Assembly: GCA_964467925.1 (NCBI GenBank)
Contig: CAYXSX010000003.1
Coordinates: 118,478-182,477, forward strand
From: CAYXSX01 sp964467925
GTDB lineage: Bacteria > Pseudomonadota > Alphaproteobacteria > Micavibrionales > Micavibrionaceae
Length of the DNA: 64,000 bases
Reading direction: 5' to 3'
Shown here: positions 25,660 to 35,151 of the stretch, piece after piece
How positions within the stretch are numbered: the stretch's first letter is position 1
How the letters are laid out: each line of letters opens with the position of its first letter
Notes under the pieces: generated by a model
What the model saw: only the letters and a program-made list of their open reading frames with translations
Databases searched by the model: none
Told to the model about the DNA's origin: nothing
Program-made: the position numbers and the translations under genes

Positions 25660-26690
25660 GATTCCTGTAACCGGTTTTCTACTTTCGCCGCAAAACGGCC
25701 TGCAGAGCCGGAATAGCGGGAGTTTTCATTAAGTGTTTCACTGAGTAATTGCTGCAATTCCGTATCCACATGCCCGTTTGCGTGGATTTCGATAGACTTT
25801 TTCAAGTTGGGACGGGTTTTAAACAGCGCAGCAAAATCCGGGCTTTCAATAAGGTGCAGGCCGAAAACCTGTTTCATCGCCTCACGTTCCAGAAGGGCGA
25901 AAATATCCTGCCGCACCCAATGTGGCGGGGTATCGAGCTTAAGGCTCATAATGCCCTCGATATCCTGCGCGCGGCGGAGCTGATACTGTTCGGCCTGAAG
26001 ATAGGCCCGTGCAATGTCGTCAAAGGTTTTCAGGCCCATAGATGTGGCGCGCTCGCGTCCGTTCTCGATGTAGTCCTCGATAGGGTGGGAGGGGTCGTAA
26101 TCGGCGCGGTTGGCGTGGGTGAAAATATATTCGAGGGCGATGAACGTTCCGGCCTTGTCGGCGTAACCGTTATGTTCCGCAAGGAAACCCGCGCCGTGCT
26201 GGCGCAATATATGGGTGAGGGTATAATTTTGTGCGGTGTGCTGTGCTAAATGCTGCACAAAATTGCAATAGGCCAGCGCCAGTTCAGCATCACTCATGTG
26301 CGCCAGCGCGGGGTGATGCAAATTTCCCTCCTCCGGTTTGTGCGAAGCGCCCGATAAATGCTGCGGATATTGCTGCGGTGGAAAAGCATGTTCTAATGCG
26401 GTGCGTATGTCCGTGTTGCTTTCTGCCTCCACCAGCGCGCCGTCCATCAATATTTCTGTATTCAGGCGGTAGAGCGGATTTTGCGCGAGCAGGGCGGTGA
26501 GGTTGAACGCCCCCTCTTCCCCGCCAAGCTTAAGCACTTCGGCGCCGGAAAGCACAAGTACGTCTTCCCTGTTCTCTATGTCGGCGGGAACGTCCGGCGT
26601 AACGAGCAGAAAGGGGCTGCCCGCCGCGCCTTCGTCAGGCAGCGGCTTAAGCTTTGAAATGGCATCGCGAAGGCAGAAATAATAAGCCAT
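25656..26690 (-). CDS. Hypothetical protein, 344 residues (orphan)
   Basis: No known domain was recognised. The N-terminus MAYYFCLRDAISKLKPLP is not a signal peptide. Several His-rich stretches occur at about 105-160, such as SGASHKPEEGNLHHPALAH and FVQHLAQHTAQNYTLTHILRQHG, without a recognisable metal-binding spacing. The second half is helical and charged. Base composition resembles core genes rather than the A/T-rich orphans. It is convergent with the preceding gene, and a palindromic repeat lies between its start and pheT. Confidence 0.75.
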   Translation of the reverse strand: MAYYFCLRDAISKLKPLPDEGAAGSPFLLVTPDVPADIENREDVLVLSGAEVLKLGGEEGAFNLTALLAQNPLYRLNTEILMDGALVEAESNTDIRTALEHAFPPQQYPQHLSGASHKPEEGNLHHPALAHMSDAELALAYCNFVQHLAQHTAQNYTLTHILRQHGAGFLAEHNGYADKAGTFIALEYIFTHANRADYDPSHPIEDYIENGRERATSMGLKTFDDIARAYLQAEQYQLRRAQDIEGIMSLKLDTPPHWVRQDIFALLEREAMKQVFGLHLIESPDFAALFKTRPNLKKSIEIHANGHVDTELQQLLSETLNENSRYSGSAGRFAAKVENRLQES

Positions 26691-26748
26691 GACATATCAT
26701 AACACGATTTTTGAGGCTGTCATCTGTGGAAGGCCTTGTTCCCACACC

Positions 26749-26860
26749 CGTCATCCCCGCAGCGCTTAAACGGCGGGGATCCATAGGTGAGCCGCTTTGC
26801 GGCTCGCTTTACCAGACCCTGGATGCTTAAGTCTTGCTGCGCAAGACCTCCGGGGTGACG
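26749..26860. repeat. Palindromic intergenic repeat, class E copy 1
   Basis: Begins CGTCATCCCCGC and ends CGGGGTGACGA, with local hairpins GAGCCGCTTTGCGGCTC and GTCTTGCTGCGCAAGAC. The second copy is at 58632-58757 with the same hairpins but changed stem bases, as expected if structure is conserved. Confidence 0.85.
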
Positions 26861-26882
26861 ACTTGGGGGGAAGCTTCCCCCT

Positions 26883-29291
26883 TTAACCCCGCAGAACGCC
26901 GCCGGTTTTGCCCATCACGTTGTCGGCGATTTTTTGCGCCAACGCCTCAAGTTCCTTGTCGGTCAGGCTGTTTTCTTGCGGCTGGATCTGCACGCTTAGA
27001 GCCACGGATTTCTTGCCCGGCTCCACGCCCTTGCCGCTGTAGACGTCAAAGATGGCGGCATCGGTGATCAGCGCCTTGTCGGCGGCCTTGGCGGCGCGCA
27101 GCAGGCTTTCGGCCTCCGTCTTTTCATCGACAAGGAAGGCGAAGTCGCGGGAAATGGGCTGAAGCGCGGCAAGCTTGACCATCGGCTTGGCCGTGCCTGA
27201 TTTTTTGCGGGCGGCGGGCAGGTTTCCAAGGAATACCTCGAACGCGCAGAGCGGGAATTTTATATCCATTTCCTCAAGGATAGCCGGGTGGATTTCTCCG
27301 AAATATGCCAGCACATTGGGCCCAAGCCGCAGCGTGCCGGAGCGCCCGGGGTGGTAATAGACGGGCGCATCGCGCGAGGCGGGCACGTTATCGGACGGTG
27401 CGCCGCAGGCATCGAGCAGGGCGTAAATATCGGCCTTGGCGTCGAACGCATCGAGCGGGCGGTTCATTTTTGCATCGCTCCAGTGGCGAGGTGCAGCATG
27501 GCCGGCACGAACGCCCGCCGCCACGATCTGTTGGCCATCCATTTTAGAAGAGGTGAAAACCGGGCCGATTTCAAACAGCGCCGTATCGGCAAAGCCGCGA
27601 TCGGCATTACGCTGCGCCGCTTCGATCAGATTGGGCAGGATGGAGGGGCGCATCTGGTCGAGCTCGGATGAAATCGGGTTGCTGAGCGAAAGCGCAGCAT
27701 TATCATTGGAGCCGAACAGCGCCGCCGTTTCTTTGCCCATGAACGACCATGTCACGCATTCCTGCATGCCTCTGGCGGCTAGCGCAGCGCGGGCCTTGCG
27801 CGCGCGCGCGGTCATTTGCGTTTCCGCGCCGGTAACGCTAAGGGCTCCGGCGGTAACCGAGAAAGCGGGGATGTTGTCAAAGCCGCTGATGCGCACAATT
27901 TCCTCCACCAGATCGGCGCGGCCCTCAATGTCGCCGCGCCATGATGGCGGGGTGACGCTGTAAATTCCGGCCTTTTTGCTGCACTCGAACCCCAGCGCGG
28001 AGAGGATTTTCACCTGCTCTTTTTCCGCAATGTCCATGCCCGATAACTGCTGCGTATAGGCGGGGTCGAAATCTATGCTGCGCTTCCATGCGGGGGCGCT
28101 TCCGGCCTCTACAACCTCGCTGACTTCCGTTTTGTCTGTGCCGCAAAGCTCCAGAATAAGGCGTGTTGCGATCTCAAGCCCCGGCGCGGTGAAGGCGGGG
28201 TCGATGCCGCGTTCGAAACGGTAACGCGCATCGCTTTCGATGCCAAGGTCGCGGCCTGTGCGCGATGTGCGCATCGGGTTGAAATATGCCGCCTCGACGA
28301 ACACGTTTACCGTATCGTCTTCGCAGCCCGTGGAAACGCCGCCCACAATACCGCCAAGGCCGATAACGCCGCTATCGTCCTCGATGGTCACTTCGCCGCC
28401 CTTTAAAGTGTAAGTTTTATCGTTCAGCGCTTCTAAAGTCTCGCCGCCCTTGGCCGCGCCCACCTTGATATTACCCTTAAGGCGGTCGGCATCAAAAACG
28501 TGCAGCGGGCGGTTCTGACCCAGCGTCATATAGTTGGTAATATCCACCAGCGCCGAAATGGGGCGCAGACCCACGGCCTTAAGCTGTTTTTGCAGCCAGT
28601 CGGGGGAGGGGCCGTTTTTCACGCCCTTGATATAGCGGCCTAGAAAATGCGGGCAGTCCGGGTTATTGATGCTCACGCCCACGGGGGATTTGAACGTGCC
28701 CTTGACCGGGCTTTCATCTTGGGGGGTTAACGTACCGGCTCCGGCGGCGGCAAGGTCGCGGGCGATACCGCGAATTCCCGCGCAATCGCCGCGGTTGGGC
28801 GTCAGGGATATATCGAAAACCGGGTCGTCCAGCCCGAAAATCTGCGCCATCGGCGTGCCGATTTCGTATTTTTCGTCCACTTCGATAATGCCGTTATGTT
28901 CGTCCGACAGGCACATTTCCCGCTCGGAAACCAGCATGCCGTTGCTTTCCACGCCGCGGATGTTGGCTTTTTTGAGCGTCACATCTATGCCGGGAATATA
29001 GGTGCCGGACGGCGCGAAGACACCCTTCATGCCGGTTCGCGCGTTCGGCGCGCCGCAAACGACCTGAACGATGCCCTGATCGGCGGTTTTCACCTTGCAA
29101 ACGCGCAGCTTGTCGGCATCCGGATGTTTCTCGGCGGATTCCACATAGGCAACCCTGAACGGGGCGAAGGTCGCGGCGGGGTCTTTAATTTCTTCGACCT
29201 CCAAACCGATGGATGTAAGGATTTCGCCGATTTCCGCAGCGGTTTTATCGGTTTTTAAATGCTGTTTCAGCCAGCTAAACGTGAATTTCAT
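26883..29291 (-). CDS. pheT: Phenylalanyl-tRNA synthetase beta subunit
   Basis: 802 residues. The order is that of bacterial PheT: N-terminal MKFTFSWLKQHLKTDKTAAEI, an EMAP/tRNA-binding-like domain (about 40-150, with VVCGAPNARTGMKGVFAPSGTYIPG), B3/B4 editing domain, B5, the catalytic-like core, and a C-terminal ferredoxin-fold anticodon-binding domain (AALQPISRDFAFLVDEKT onward). It forms the alpha2-beta2 enzyme with PheS. In most bacteria pheT directly follows pheS; here pheS ends 4.7 kb away at 34007 with two genes between, one on the opposite strand, so pheT must have its own promoter. Confidence 0.96.
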   Translation of the reverse strand: MKFTFSWLKQHLKTDKTAAEIGEILTSIGLEVEEIKDPAATFAPFRVAYVESAEKHPDADKLRVCKVKTADQGIVQVVCGAPNARTGMKGVFAPSGTYIPGIDVTLKKANIRGVESNGMLVSEREMCLSDEHNGIIEVDEKYEIGTPMAQIFGLDDPVFDISLTPNRGDCAGIRGIARDLAAAGAGTLTPQDESPVKGTFKSPVGVSINNPDCPHFLGRYIKGVKNGPSPDWLQKQLKAVGLRPISALVDITNYMTLGQNRPLHVFDADRLKGNIKVGAAKGGETLEALNDKTYTLKGGEVTIEDDSGVIGLGGIVGGVSTGCEDDTVNVFVEAAYFNPMRTSRTGRDLGIESDARYRFERGIDPAFTAPGLEIATRLILELCGTDKTEVSEVVEAGSAPAWKRSIDFDPAYTQQLSGMDIAEKEQVKILSALGFECSKKAGIYSVTPPSWRGDIEGRADLVEEIVRISGFDNIPAFSVTAGALSVTGAETQMTARARKARAALAARGMQECVTWSFMGKETAALFGSNDNAALSLSNPISSELDQMRPSILPNLIEAAQRNADRGFADTALFEIGPVFTSSKMDGQQIVAAGVRAGHAAPRHWSDAKMNRPLDAFDAKADIYALLDACGAPSDNVPASRDAPVYYHPGRSGTLRLGPNVLAYFGEIHPAILEEMDIKFPLCAFEVFLGNLPAARKKSGTAKPMVKLAALQPISRDFAFLVDEKTEAESLLRAAKAADKALITDAAIFDVYSGKGVEPGKKSVALSVQIQPQENSLTDKELEALAQKIADNVMGKTGGVLRG

Positions 29292-29474
29292 ATCGGTCTC
29301 TTTCCTTGCCGTAAGTCACGGTTTTACAGCGAAAAACGCCTTTTTCCAAGTCTTAATGACGGCTTTAACCAAATCTTAGCCTTTTTTCCGTAAGTTGATG
29401 ACAAGCTCGGGGAAAACCGTGAATAAGGGCGGGATTTAAAACGGAAAAGAATTTAAACGATAGAGGGTAATGTT

Positions 29475-32400
29475 ATGGCAAAGTTGCCGATTGTATCAGA
29501 ATCAGAAACATCTCTGGACGTATTTTTCGAGAAGGGAAGCTCAAAACTTCCTGAAGAAGGCCGCTTACACTTAAAAACAATAGCGGCATTGATGACGGCC
29601 TACCCGTTTGCACACATAAATATCGAGACATCAGCAAAAAAGCCGGATGGAACGTTTTATCGCGGTCAGTCTTTGTCTGACGGTTTGGCGGTGCGCTCTT
29701 TCCTCATGGATAACGGCGTCGATTCTAACCAAATAACCACAGCAGCGTTACCTATGTCTGGGAACATTGCCGATGATGATTTTGTAAAAATCAGCTTTGT
29801 AAATGGCGAGGTGCCGCCCGAAGTTTTTCAACAGGCGTTGGAAACGTCGATTGCCAATCCTTCTGACAGTGTTGAAGTGCTTGCTGGCAAAATTAAAAGT
29901 ATGGAGCCAGTACTGGCCGCAAAACAGGCTTTGCCGGCGGCGGAAAAATCCGGCGGCGGCCTCTCATTTATAGCTACGGCGCAGGCAAAACCCAAAGAGG
30001 GCGACGAGGCTCCTTTACCTGCTTCTACAGGTGGAGCGCAATTGGCTCTAGACAGGAATACTGCCGGTTTGTCTTTAGGGCCTGCATCGTCCACTAAAAT
30101 TGAGGCTCCAGCCCTTCTTGGAGGGGCGAGTGCTCAATCTCCTTTTATAGGTCTGGTTTTTGAAGAAGGGTCTACTTCTCTCTCCCCCCGCCATTTTCCA
30201 TTATTAATTGCGGCTTCAATCCTGATGAAAATGCATCCTGATGAAAAACTGGAGGTTATCGGGCCTAACTTTAAAGCGGTTCAAAATGCGCTCCATCATT
30301 ACGGTGTTGATCCTGCGCGTATTGTTACAAAACCTGATGGTAACGTAAGTTCTATCGAAGTCCATTTTATGGGTGGAATCGTTACACCCGAGCAAATCGG
30401 CAAGGCGGTGGATATTTGCGACAAAAACCGCGATGATTCTATGGAAATTCTGACGGCAAAAATTAGCAAGGAACTTTCTGCTTCGGTCGACGTGGCGGAG
30501 AAAGATCCGGTGCAGGTTTTTCAGGATTTTATCAACGCGAACAGAAACCTTACTCATCTGGAGTTAGCTAAAAAAATCAGAGAAGAAAATCGGCTTGATG
30601 AAGCAAAAACATTTCTTGAAAAGGCATCGCCGGAGCAATTGGAAAACGCGTTCCCTTATGATAGCAAAGTACGTGATTATGATTTATTTACAGCGTTGCT
30701 TCTTGAATCAAAGGGCGAAATGGGCGAAACGCTGAAACAAGCTTTCGCGCGTTCAGAAGACTTAAATATAAAAGATGCGATAGAAGATTATTGGGTAATG
30801 CCATCAGGTGATCTTGGTGAGGGGCATAATGCTTTTTATTATGCGGCCCTTAATAGCCAGCTTGATACTATAAAATGGTTGAAACAGCAATACGATGAGA
30901 CGGGAGCTTCTTTCAGAAATGCTTTGGAGAAAGAAGGTTCCAAGTTCCTGGTATATTGTAACGATGAAACGCGCAAATGGCTCATGAAACATATGATTGA
31001 GCAAAAAGATCCCGCTTGGCTGGCCGATGTCAACAAGCGTTTAGACGGAGTAAACGGGCTACGTGGTGATCTTTTTAATGAAAAAGAGATTCAAGCCGCT
31101 ACACCTTCCTCACAAGCCGCCCCCGCCGCGGAAGACGAACGCGCAAGAGGCGCGGATGCTTCTTTAATCCCGTCTGCTGCGCCCGCGGACCGTGTAGTCT
31201 CTGTTTTGCATAAAGAGTATCTTTGGGATTTGATTGAGGATTTCAGGGATCCCGAAAAAAGGCCGGGCCCGGGGTCGGCTTTAAGAGGCGGGTTTGATGC
31301 TGTCGATGAGGATTTTTTTAAAGATACGCTTGCCATTCTTTACGGCGCGGATTACGACATTGCTGCGCTCACCGATGGTAATTATACGTCGGAAGACGAG
31401 GTTATTTTCAATGAAATCCAGGCACGGCTTGCCAGAGAAATTGAAGGGGTTAAGCCCGACCAAGTGAATCGAGACACTCTACTCAGTCAGCTTAGTGTAT
31501 ATCTTTATGATAAAAATGCTGCTGTAAAGCCTGTTCCATTGTCCAACATTGAACGTACTGAGATGATGCTTTCCGTACAGGCTTTGCTGGGGGAAGAGAA
31601 TTATCCCCGTACAATGTTTGGTAAAGAGGCAGAAGGGCTTGCCAGAGCAATTTTGTCCGAGGCGATAGACAAAATAAAAGCTTTGCCTGCTCCGCCCGCT
31701 AAAACGCCGGTGGCTCCGCCGCTACCATCCCCTTCGGCTAAATCTAAAGAAGCAAACCCCTTACAGCGCCCTGCTGTCGAGGTTGACGATGCAAAGGAGG
31801 CTGTGCGTTTTAATTTTCCTGCTGGGCAAAGCGGGTTACCAGATGGAAGCACACAATCTCTTGATGCCATCGTGGGTTATCTGAAAAATAATCCGGAGGC
31901 CCGTATACAGGTTGCGTCACATACGAATGGTGCGGGCGACGATAATCAAGATAGAAGAATGTCGCTTTCACAGGCTTTGGCTGTTCGTACCTACTTGGTT
32001 GACAAGGGGATAGATGAAAGCCGTATGGACATTAGGGCTCTTGGTTCTTCACAAGTGAAAGAGAGGGGAGCTTTTGTGAATGTGCACTTGAGAGATGGAA
32101 ATGATAGAAAGCCCGCATGGGGGCCGCTTAAAGAGGTTCTGGGTTTGTCCAACTTCCCCAAAGTACCCGCTCCCGCCAGCGTACCAACGTCTGCAGTTAA
32201 AACACCTGCAGCGCCTCCTGCCGCAAAGCCGGCAGCATCTGCTCCAGCACCTAAAGCGCCGGCAGCAAAACCCCCGGCCACTACTCACACCACCAGCGTT
32301 AGCAGCAAATTCGACTGGCAGACGGCGGAGGCGCAGGCTCTTCTGTACGCGCTGAACCATCTCAAAGAGCCTGAGGCCGACGGTATTCGCGGCAAGCGCA

Positions 32401-33320
32401 CGAACGGCGCTCTTGCGTCATACTATAAAGCAAAAGATCCGTCCATTGATCCGGCAAAACTGTCTATGGACAAGATTGTCAGCGATCTGAAACACGGTGT
32501 GGTCGCCAAAAAAACCGATCCGGCCGTATATGCCAAAATCAAGGCGATCATGGACGAGCCGCAGAACTCCAAAATCGGCAAGGATGCGGCCCGTACGGTT
32601 CAAATCGCCCTGAACGTGATGGGATACAGGGATGGTGCGGACGATACGATAAAAGTGAACGGTGTTGTCGATAACGATACCCGTAGCGCTTATGCCCGTT
32701 ATACGCAGGCGCTTGCCTTTGCGTTCAATACATCGGCCGATAAGGACAGTAAGGTCGCGCCGCCTGATGGAACGGCTCTAAAAACGCCAGTTCCTGCGGC
32801 GCGTGAGGAAATCAGCACCGATGAAAATCCAGCCCTGTATGATGCGGGTATCAAAGAGCTTAAGGATCTTAAGGCCGTCGGTATTTCGGATGAACAATTG
32901 TCCAAAGGTATTCTGGCTGTTATCGATGATGACGGGTTTATCGATCTTGATAACACGAACGGCAAGCTTGTCGTTCTCAGCCTTGTAAATGGTGAGCCGA
33001 AAATTCATAAAGTTTCACCAGGCGACCGTCTCGCAGGTGTGCAATATCATCCCGATCTTAAAGAGCGTGTTGAACGTGACGCTGAAGCAGCCGTGCGAGA
33101 GCAGGGCCAGAGCATGGGTAAGAAATTTGTTATCTCTGTTCAGGGGGTCGGATTTATCGTTCAGGTTGACCCTGAAGACTCGAAAGCATTTTTGTCGAGC
33201 TACAAAACAACGATCAGTGCTGTTTCCCTTGGCAAGCCCGAGAATCTAGGCCATGAGGTTTATAAACAAGAAGACCTGTTACCACAACCGCAAGCCATGA
33301 GAGAAGATTTCGGTCGTTAG
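29475..33320 (+). CDS. Large modular orphan: OmpA-like domains plus peptidoglycan-binding-like repeats
   Basis: 1281 residues, no signal peptide or membrane segment. Three OmpA-like modules lie at about 10-120, 220-335 and 775-882; the third has the clearest pattern (IQVASHTNG, SLSQALAVRTYLVDKGID). In modules one and three the residues that bind diaminopimelate in true OmpA domains (the Asp of HTD and the Arg of LSxxRA) appear as other residues, so canonical wall binding is doubtful. A Pro/Ala-rich linker (about 890-940) precedes two PG-binding-1-like repeats (945-1035 and 1036-1090). The gene is visibly richer in A/T than pheT and pheS, between which it is inserted. A related repeat is found in the gene at 44559. 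A terminator follows. Confidence 0.85.
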   Translation: MAKLPIVSESETSLDVFFEKGSSKLPEEGRLHLKTIAALMTAYPFAHINIETSAKKPDGTFYRGQSLSDGLAVRSFLMDNGVDSNQITTAALPMSGNIADDDFVKISFVNGEVPPEVFQQALETSIANPSDSVEVLAGKIKSMEPVLAAKQALPAAEKSGGGLSFIATAQAKPKEGDEAPLPASTGGAQLALDRNTAGLSLGPASSTKIEAPALLGGASAQSPFIGLVFEEGSTSLSPRHFPLLIAASILMKMHPDEKLEVIGPNFKAVQNALHHYGVDPARIVTKPDGNVSSIEVHFMGGIVTPEQIGKAVDICDKNRDDSMEILTAKISKELSASVDVAEKDPVQVFQDFINANRNLTHLELAKKIREENRLDEAKTFLEKASPEQLENAFPYDSKVRDYDLFTALLLESKGEMGETLKQAFARSEDLNIKDAIEDYWVMPSGDLGEGHNAFYYAALNSQLDTIKWLKQQYDETGASFRNALEKEGSKFLVYCNDETRKWLMKHMIEQKDPAWLADVNKRLDGVNGLRGDLFNEKEIQAATPSSQAAPAAEDERARGADASLIPSAAPADRVVSVLHKEYLWDLIEDFRDPEKRPGPGSALRGGFDAVDEDFFKDTLAILYGADYDIAALTDGNYTSEDEVIFNEIQARLAREIEGVKPDQVNRDTLLSQLSVYLYDKNAAVKPVPLSNIERTEMMLSVQALLGEENYPRTMFGKEAEGLARAILSEAIDKIKALPAPPAKTPVAPPLPSPSAKSKEANPLQRPAVEVDDAKEAVRFNFPAGQSGLPDGSTQSLDAIVGYLKNNPEARIQVASHTNGAGDDNQDRRMSLSQALAVRTYLVDKGIDESRMDIRALGSSQVKERGAFVNVHLRDGNDRKPAWGPLKEVLGLSNFPKVPAPASVPTSAVKTPAAPPAAKPAASAPAPKAPAAKPPATTHTTSVSSKFDWQTAEAQALLYALNHLKEPEADGIRGKRTNGALASYYKAKDPSIDPAKLSMDKIVSDLKHGVVAKKTDPAVYAKIKAIMDEPQNSKIGKDAARTVQIALNVMGYRDGADDTIKVNGVVDNDTRSAYARYTQALAFAFNTSADKDSKVAPPDGTALKTPVPAAREEISTDENPALYDAGIKELKDLKAVGISDEQLSKGILAVIDDDGFIDLDNTNGKLVVLSLVNGEPKIHKVSPGDRLAGVQYHPDLKERVERDAEAAVREQGQSMGKKFVISVQGVGFIVQVDPEDSKAFLSSYKTTISAVSLGKPENLGHEVYKQEDLLPQPQAMREDFGR

Positions 33321-33353
33321 TTTCATATTTGAGAGCTTCCAGAAGACGGGAAG

Positions 33354-33394
33354 AAGGGCATAGGCACAAGAATGTGTTTATGCCCTTTTATTTT
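33354..33394 (+). terminator. Rho-independent terminator after the 1281-residue orphan gene
   Basis: Stem AAGGGCATA / TATGCCCTT with an inner CACA / TGTG pair, followed by TTATTTTTC. It closes the plus-strand transcript before the class A repeat at 33427. Confidence 0.85.
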
Positions 33395-33426
33395 TCTTTC
33401 GGATTTAATGCCCCGTTTCTTAAGAT

Positions 33427-33518
33427 CGTCATTGCGAGGAGGCGACGCCGACGAAGCAATCTATACATTAGTGCTTGTGGCTCTGGATTGCCGCGTCGCT
33501 ACGCTCCTCGCAATGACG
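33427..33518. repeat. Palindromic intergenic repeat, class A copy 3
   Basis: Runs from CGTCATTGCGAGGA to CTCCTCGCAATGACG, containing GAAGCAATCT as in copy 1 and GGATTGCCGCGTCGC as in copy 2, so it links the two. It sits between convergent genes. Confidence 0.85.
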
Positions 33519-33560
33519 GGTATTGCAATGCCTGCGGCGGAATTGTTCATTTGGGCGGTA

Positions 33561-33998
33561 TCAGGAAAGCGGTTGCACGTGCAGGGTGAAGTTAAGCTTC
33601 ACCCCTAGCGTTTTATAAAGCGCTTGCGCGGCTTCGTTATCGGCCTCGGCCAGCCAGTAAAGCCGCGCCCATTTTTCTGACTGTCCCATGCTCACCAGCC
33701 GCTTGACCATCTTTTTGGCGATACCTTTTTTTCGGCTGTGTTCGGGCACGTAAACGTCCTGCATGTAGCATACGGGCGCGATATGCCCCGTGGTGGGGTG
33801 CAGGATGTAATGCACTAGCCCGACCATTTCCTCGCCTTCCCACGCCGCCAGCCCGTTGACGGGGCTTTCGGGGTTTGTCAGGCGGCTCCATGTCTCCGCC
33901 GTTACCGCTTCATCACGCAAGCCCATATTATTGCCATCCCAAAGAGGTAGCCAGTCGGGAAAATCAAGCGGGGCGATGGGGTGGATTTTGATAGTCAT
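33561..33998 (-). CDS. GNAT-family N-acetyltransferase
   Basis: 145 residues. The acetyl-CoA-binding motif A is MQDVYVPEHSRKKGIAKKMVKRLV (R/Q-x-x-G-x-G/A type), followed by the usual beta-strand segment YWLAEADNEAAQALYKTLG. The start lies 8 bases after the pheS stop on the same strand, so it is likely co-transcribed with pheS. The substrate is unknown. Its placement between pheS and pheT is part of the disruption of that operon. Confidence 0.88.
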   Translation of the reverse strand: MTIKIHPIAPLDFPDWLPLWDGNNMGLRDEAVTAETWSRLTNPESPVNGLAAWEGEEMVGLVHYILHPTTGHIAPVCYMQDVYVPEHSRKKGIAKKMVKRLVSMGQSEKWARLYWLAEADNEAAQALYKTLGVKLNFTLHVQPLS

Positions 33999-34006
33999 GG
34001 GCGCTG

Positions 34007-35107
34007 CTAGCCCCGCGTTGCCAGATTGGGGCGTTCCAGCGGGTTAAAGCCGTAATGTTTCAGCCAGCGCGTATCGCTTTCGAAGAAGGTGCGAAGGTCG
34101 GGGATGCCGTATTTGAGCATCGCCATGCGCTCGATGCCCATGCCAAACGCGAAGCCCTGATATTTCTCCGGATCGACGCCGCAGTTTTTCAGCACATTCG
34201 GGTGCACCATGCCGGAGCCCAAGATTTCCATCCATAATTGTTCCTGCCCCGCCGGAGCCTTGCCGAGCTGGATGGAGCCGTCGTCTTTTTTGATATAGCC
34301 GATATCCACTTCCGCGCCCGGCTCCACGAACGGGAAGAAGGACGGGCGGAAGCGTAAGGGGAGGTCGTCAATCTCGAAAAACTGGCGCGCGAAATCCATC
34401 AGGCAGCCCTTGAGGTGGCCCATATTTGTGCCCTTATCGATCATCAGCCCCTCGATCTGGTGGAACATAGGGGTATGCGTCATGTCGTAATCGGAGCGGT
34501 ATGTGCGGCCCATGCAGATAATTTTGAACGGCGGCTTGCCCGCCATCATCGTGCGGATTTGCACCGCAGAGGTATGCGTGCGCAGAAGCTTTTTCGCCCG
34601 TTCGCCCTTTTCGTCCGGGTCGGGGGGAAGGAAGAACGTATCTTGCATCTCGCGCGCGGGGTGGTCGGGCGGGAAGTTCAGCGCGGTGAAATTGTGGTAA
34701 TCGTCCTCGATATCCGGCCCCTCAGCCACCGTGAAACCCATAGCGGCGAATATAACGGTCAGCTCCTCCATTGTCTGGGAAATAGGGTGAATACTGCCCA
34801 TGGGGGAGGGGCGCGGGGAAAGCGTGATATCGATGGTTTCGCCGGCAAGGCGGGCGTCGAGCTCCTGTTTTTTCAGCGCTTTTTCCTGACGTTCAATCAG
34901 CGCGGCGATCTCATCCTTCAGCGCGTTAAGCTGCGGGCCTTTTTCCTTGCGTTCCTCCGGGTCCATACCGCCAAGGGTTTTCATGAGGCCGGTAATACGG
35001 CCCTTTTTGCCCAAGGCTTCAAGGCGCGCATCTTCCAGCGCCTTGAGGTCGGCGGCACCCTCGATCATGGAGGAAAGTTCGGTTTTTAAAGCGTTTACGT
35101 CGGTCAT
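34007..35107 (-). CDS. pheS: Phenylalanyl-tRNA synthetase alpha subunit
   Basis: 366 residues from the ATG at 35107 (MTDVNALKTELSSMIEGA), preferred over a start 32 codons earlier because alpha subunits begin with this coiled-coil segment. Class II motif 1 is in GSIHPISQTMEEL, motif 2 in the FKIICMGRTYRSDYDMTHTP region, and motif 3 in the GFAFGMGIERMAMLKYGI region. The enzyme charges tRNA-Phe together with PheT. No pheM-like leader peptide with a Phe run was noticed upstream. Confidence 0.96.
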   Translation of the reverse strand: MTDVNALKTELSSMIEGAADLKALEDARLEALGKKGRITGLMKTLGGMDPEERKEKGPQLNALKDEIAALIERQEKALKKQELDARLAGETIDITLSPRPSPMGSIHPISQTMEELTVIFAAMGFTVAEGPDIEDDYHNFTALNFPPDHPAREMQDTFFLPPDPDEKGERAKKLLRTHTSAVQIRTMMAGKPPFKIICMGRTYRSDYDMTHTPMFHQIEGLMIDKGTNMGHLKGCLMDFARQFFEIDDLPLRFRPSFFPFVEPGAEVDIGYIKKDDGSIQLGKAPAGQEQLWMEILGSGMVHPNVLKNCGVDPEKYQGFAFGMGIERMAMLKYGIPDLRTFFESDTRWLKHYGFNPLERPNLATRG

Positions 35108-35151
35108 AGCCGTGATTTTTAGCACTCTAGTGGCGGGAGACCAAGAGGTTT

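Noticed and set aside
34415..35089. Plus-strand 224-codon frame opposite pheS
   Set aside because: Antisense shadow of pheS.
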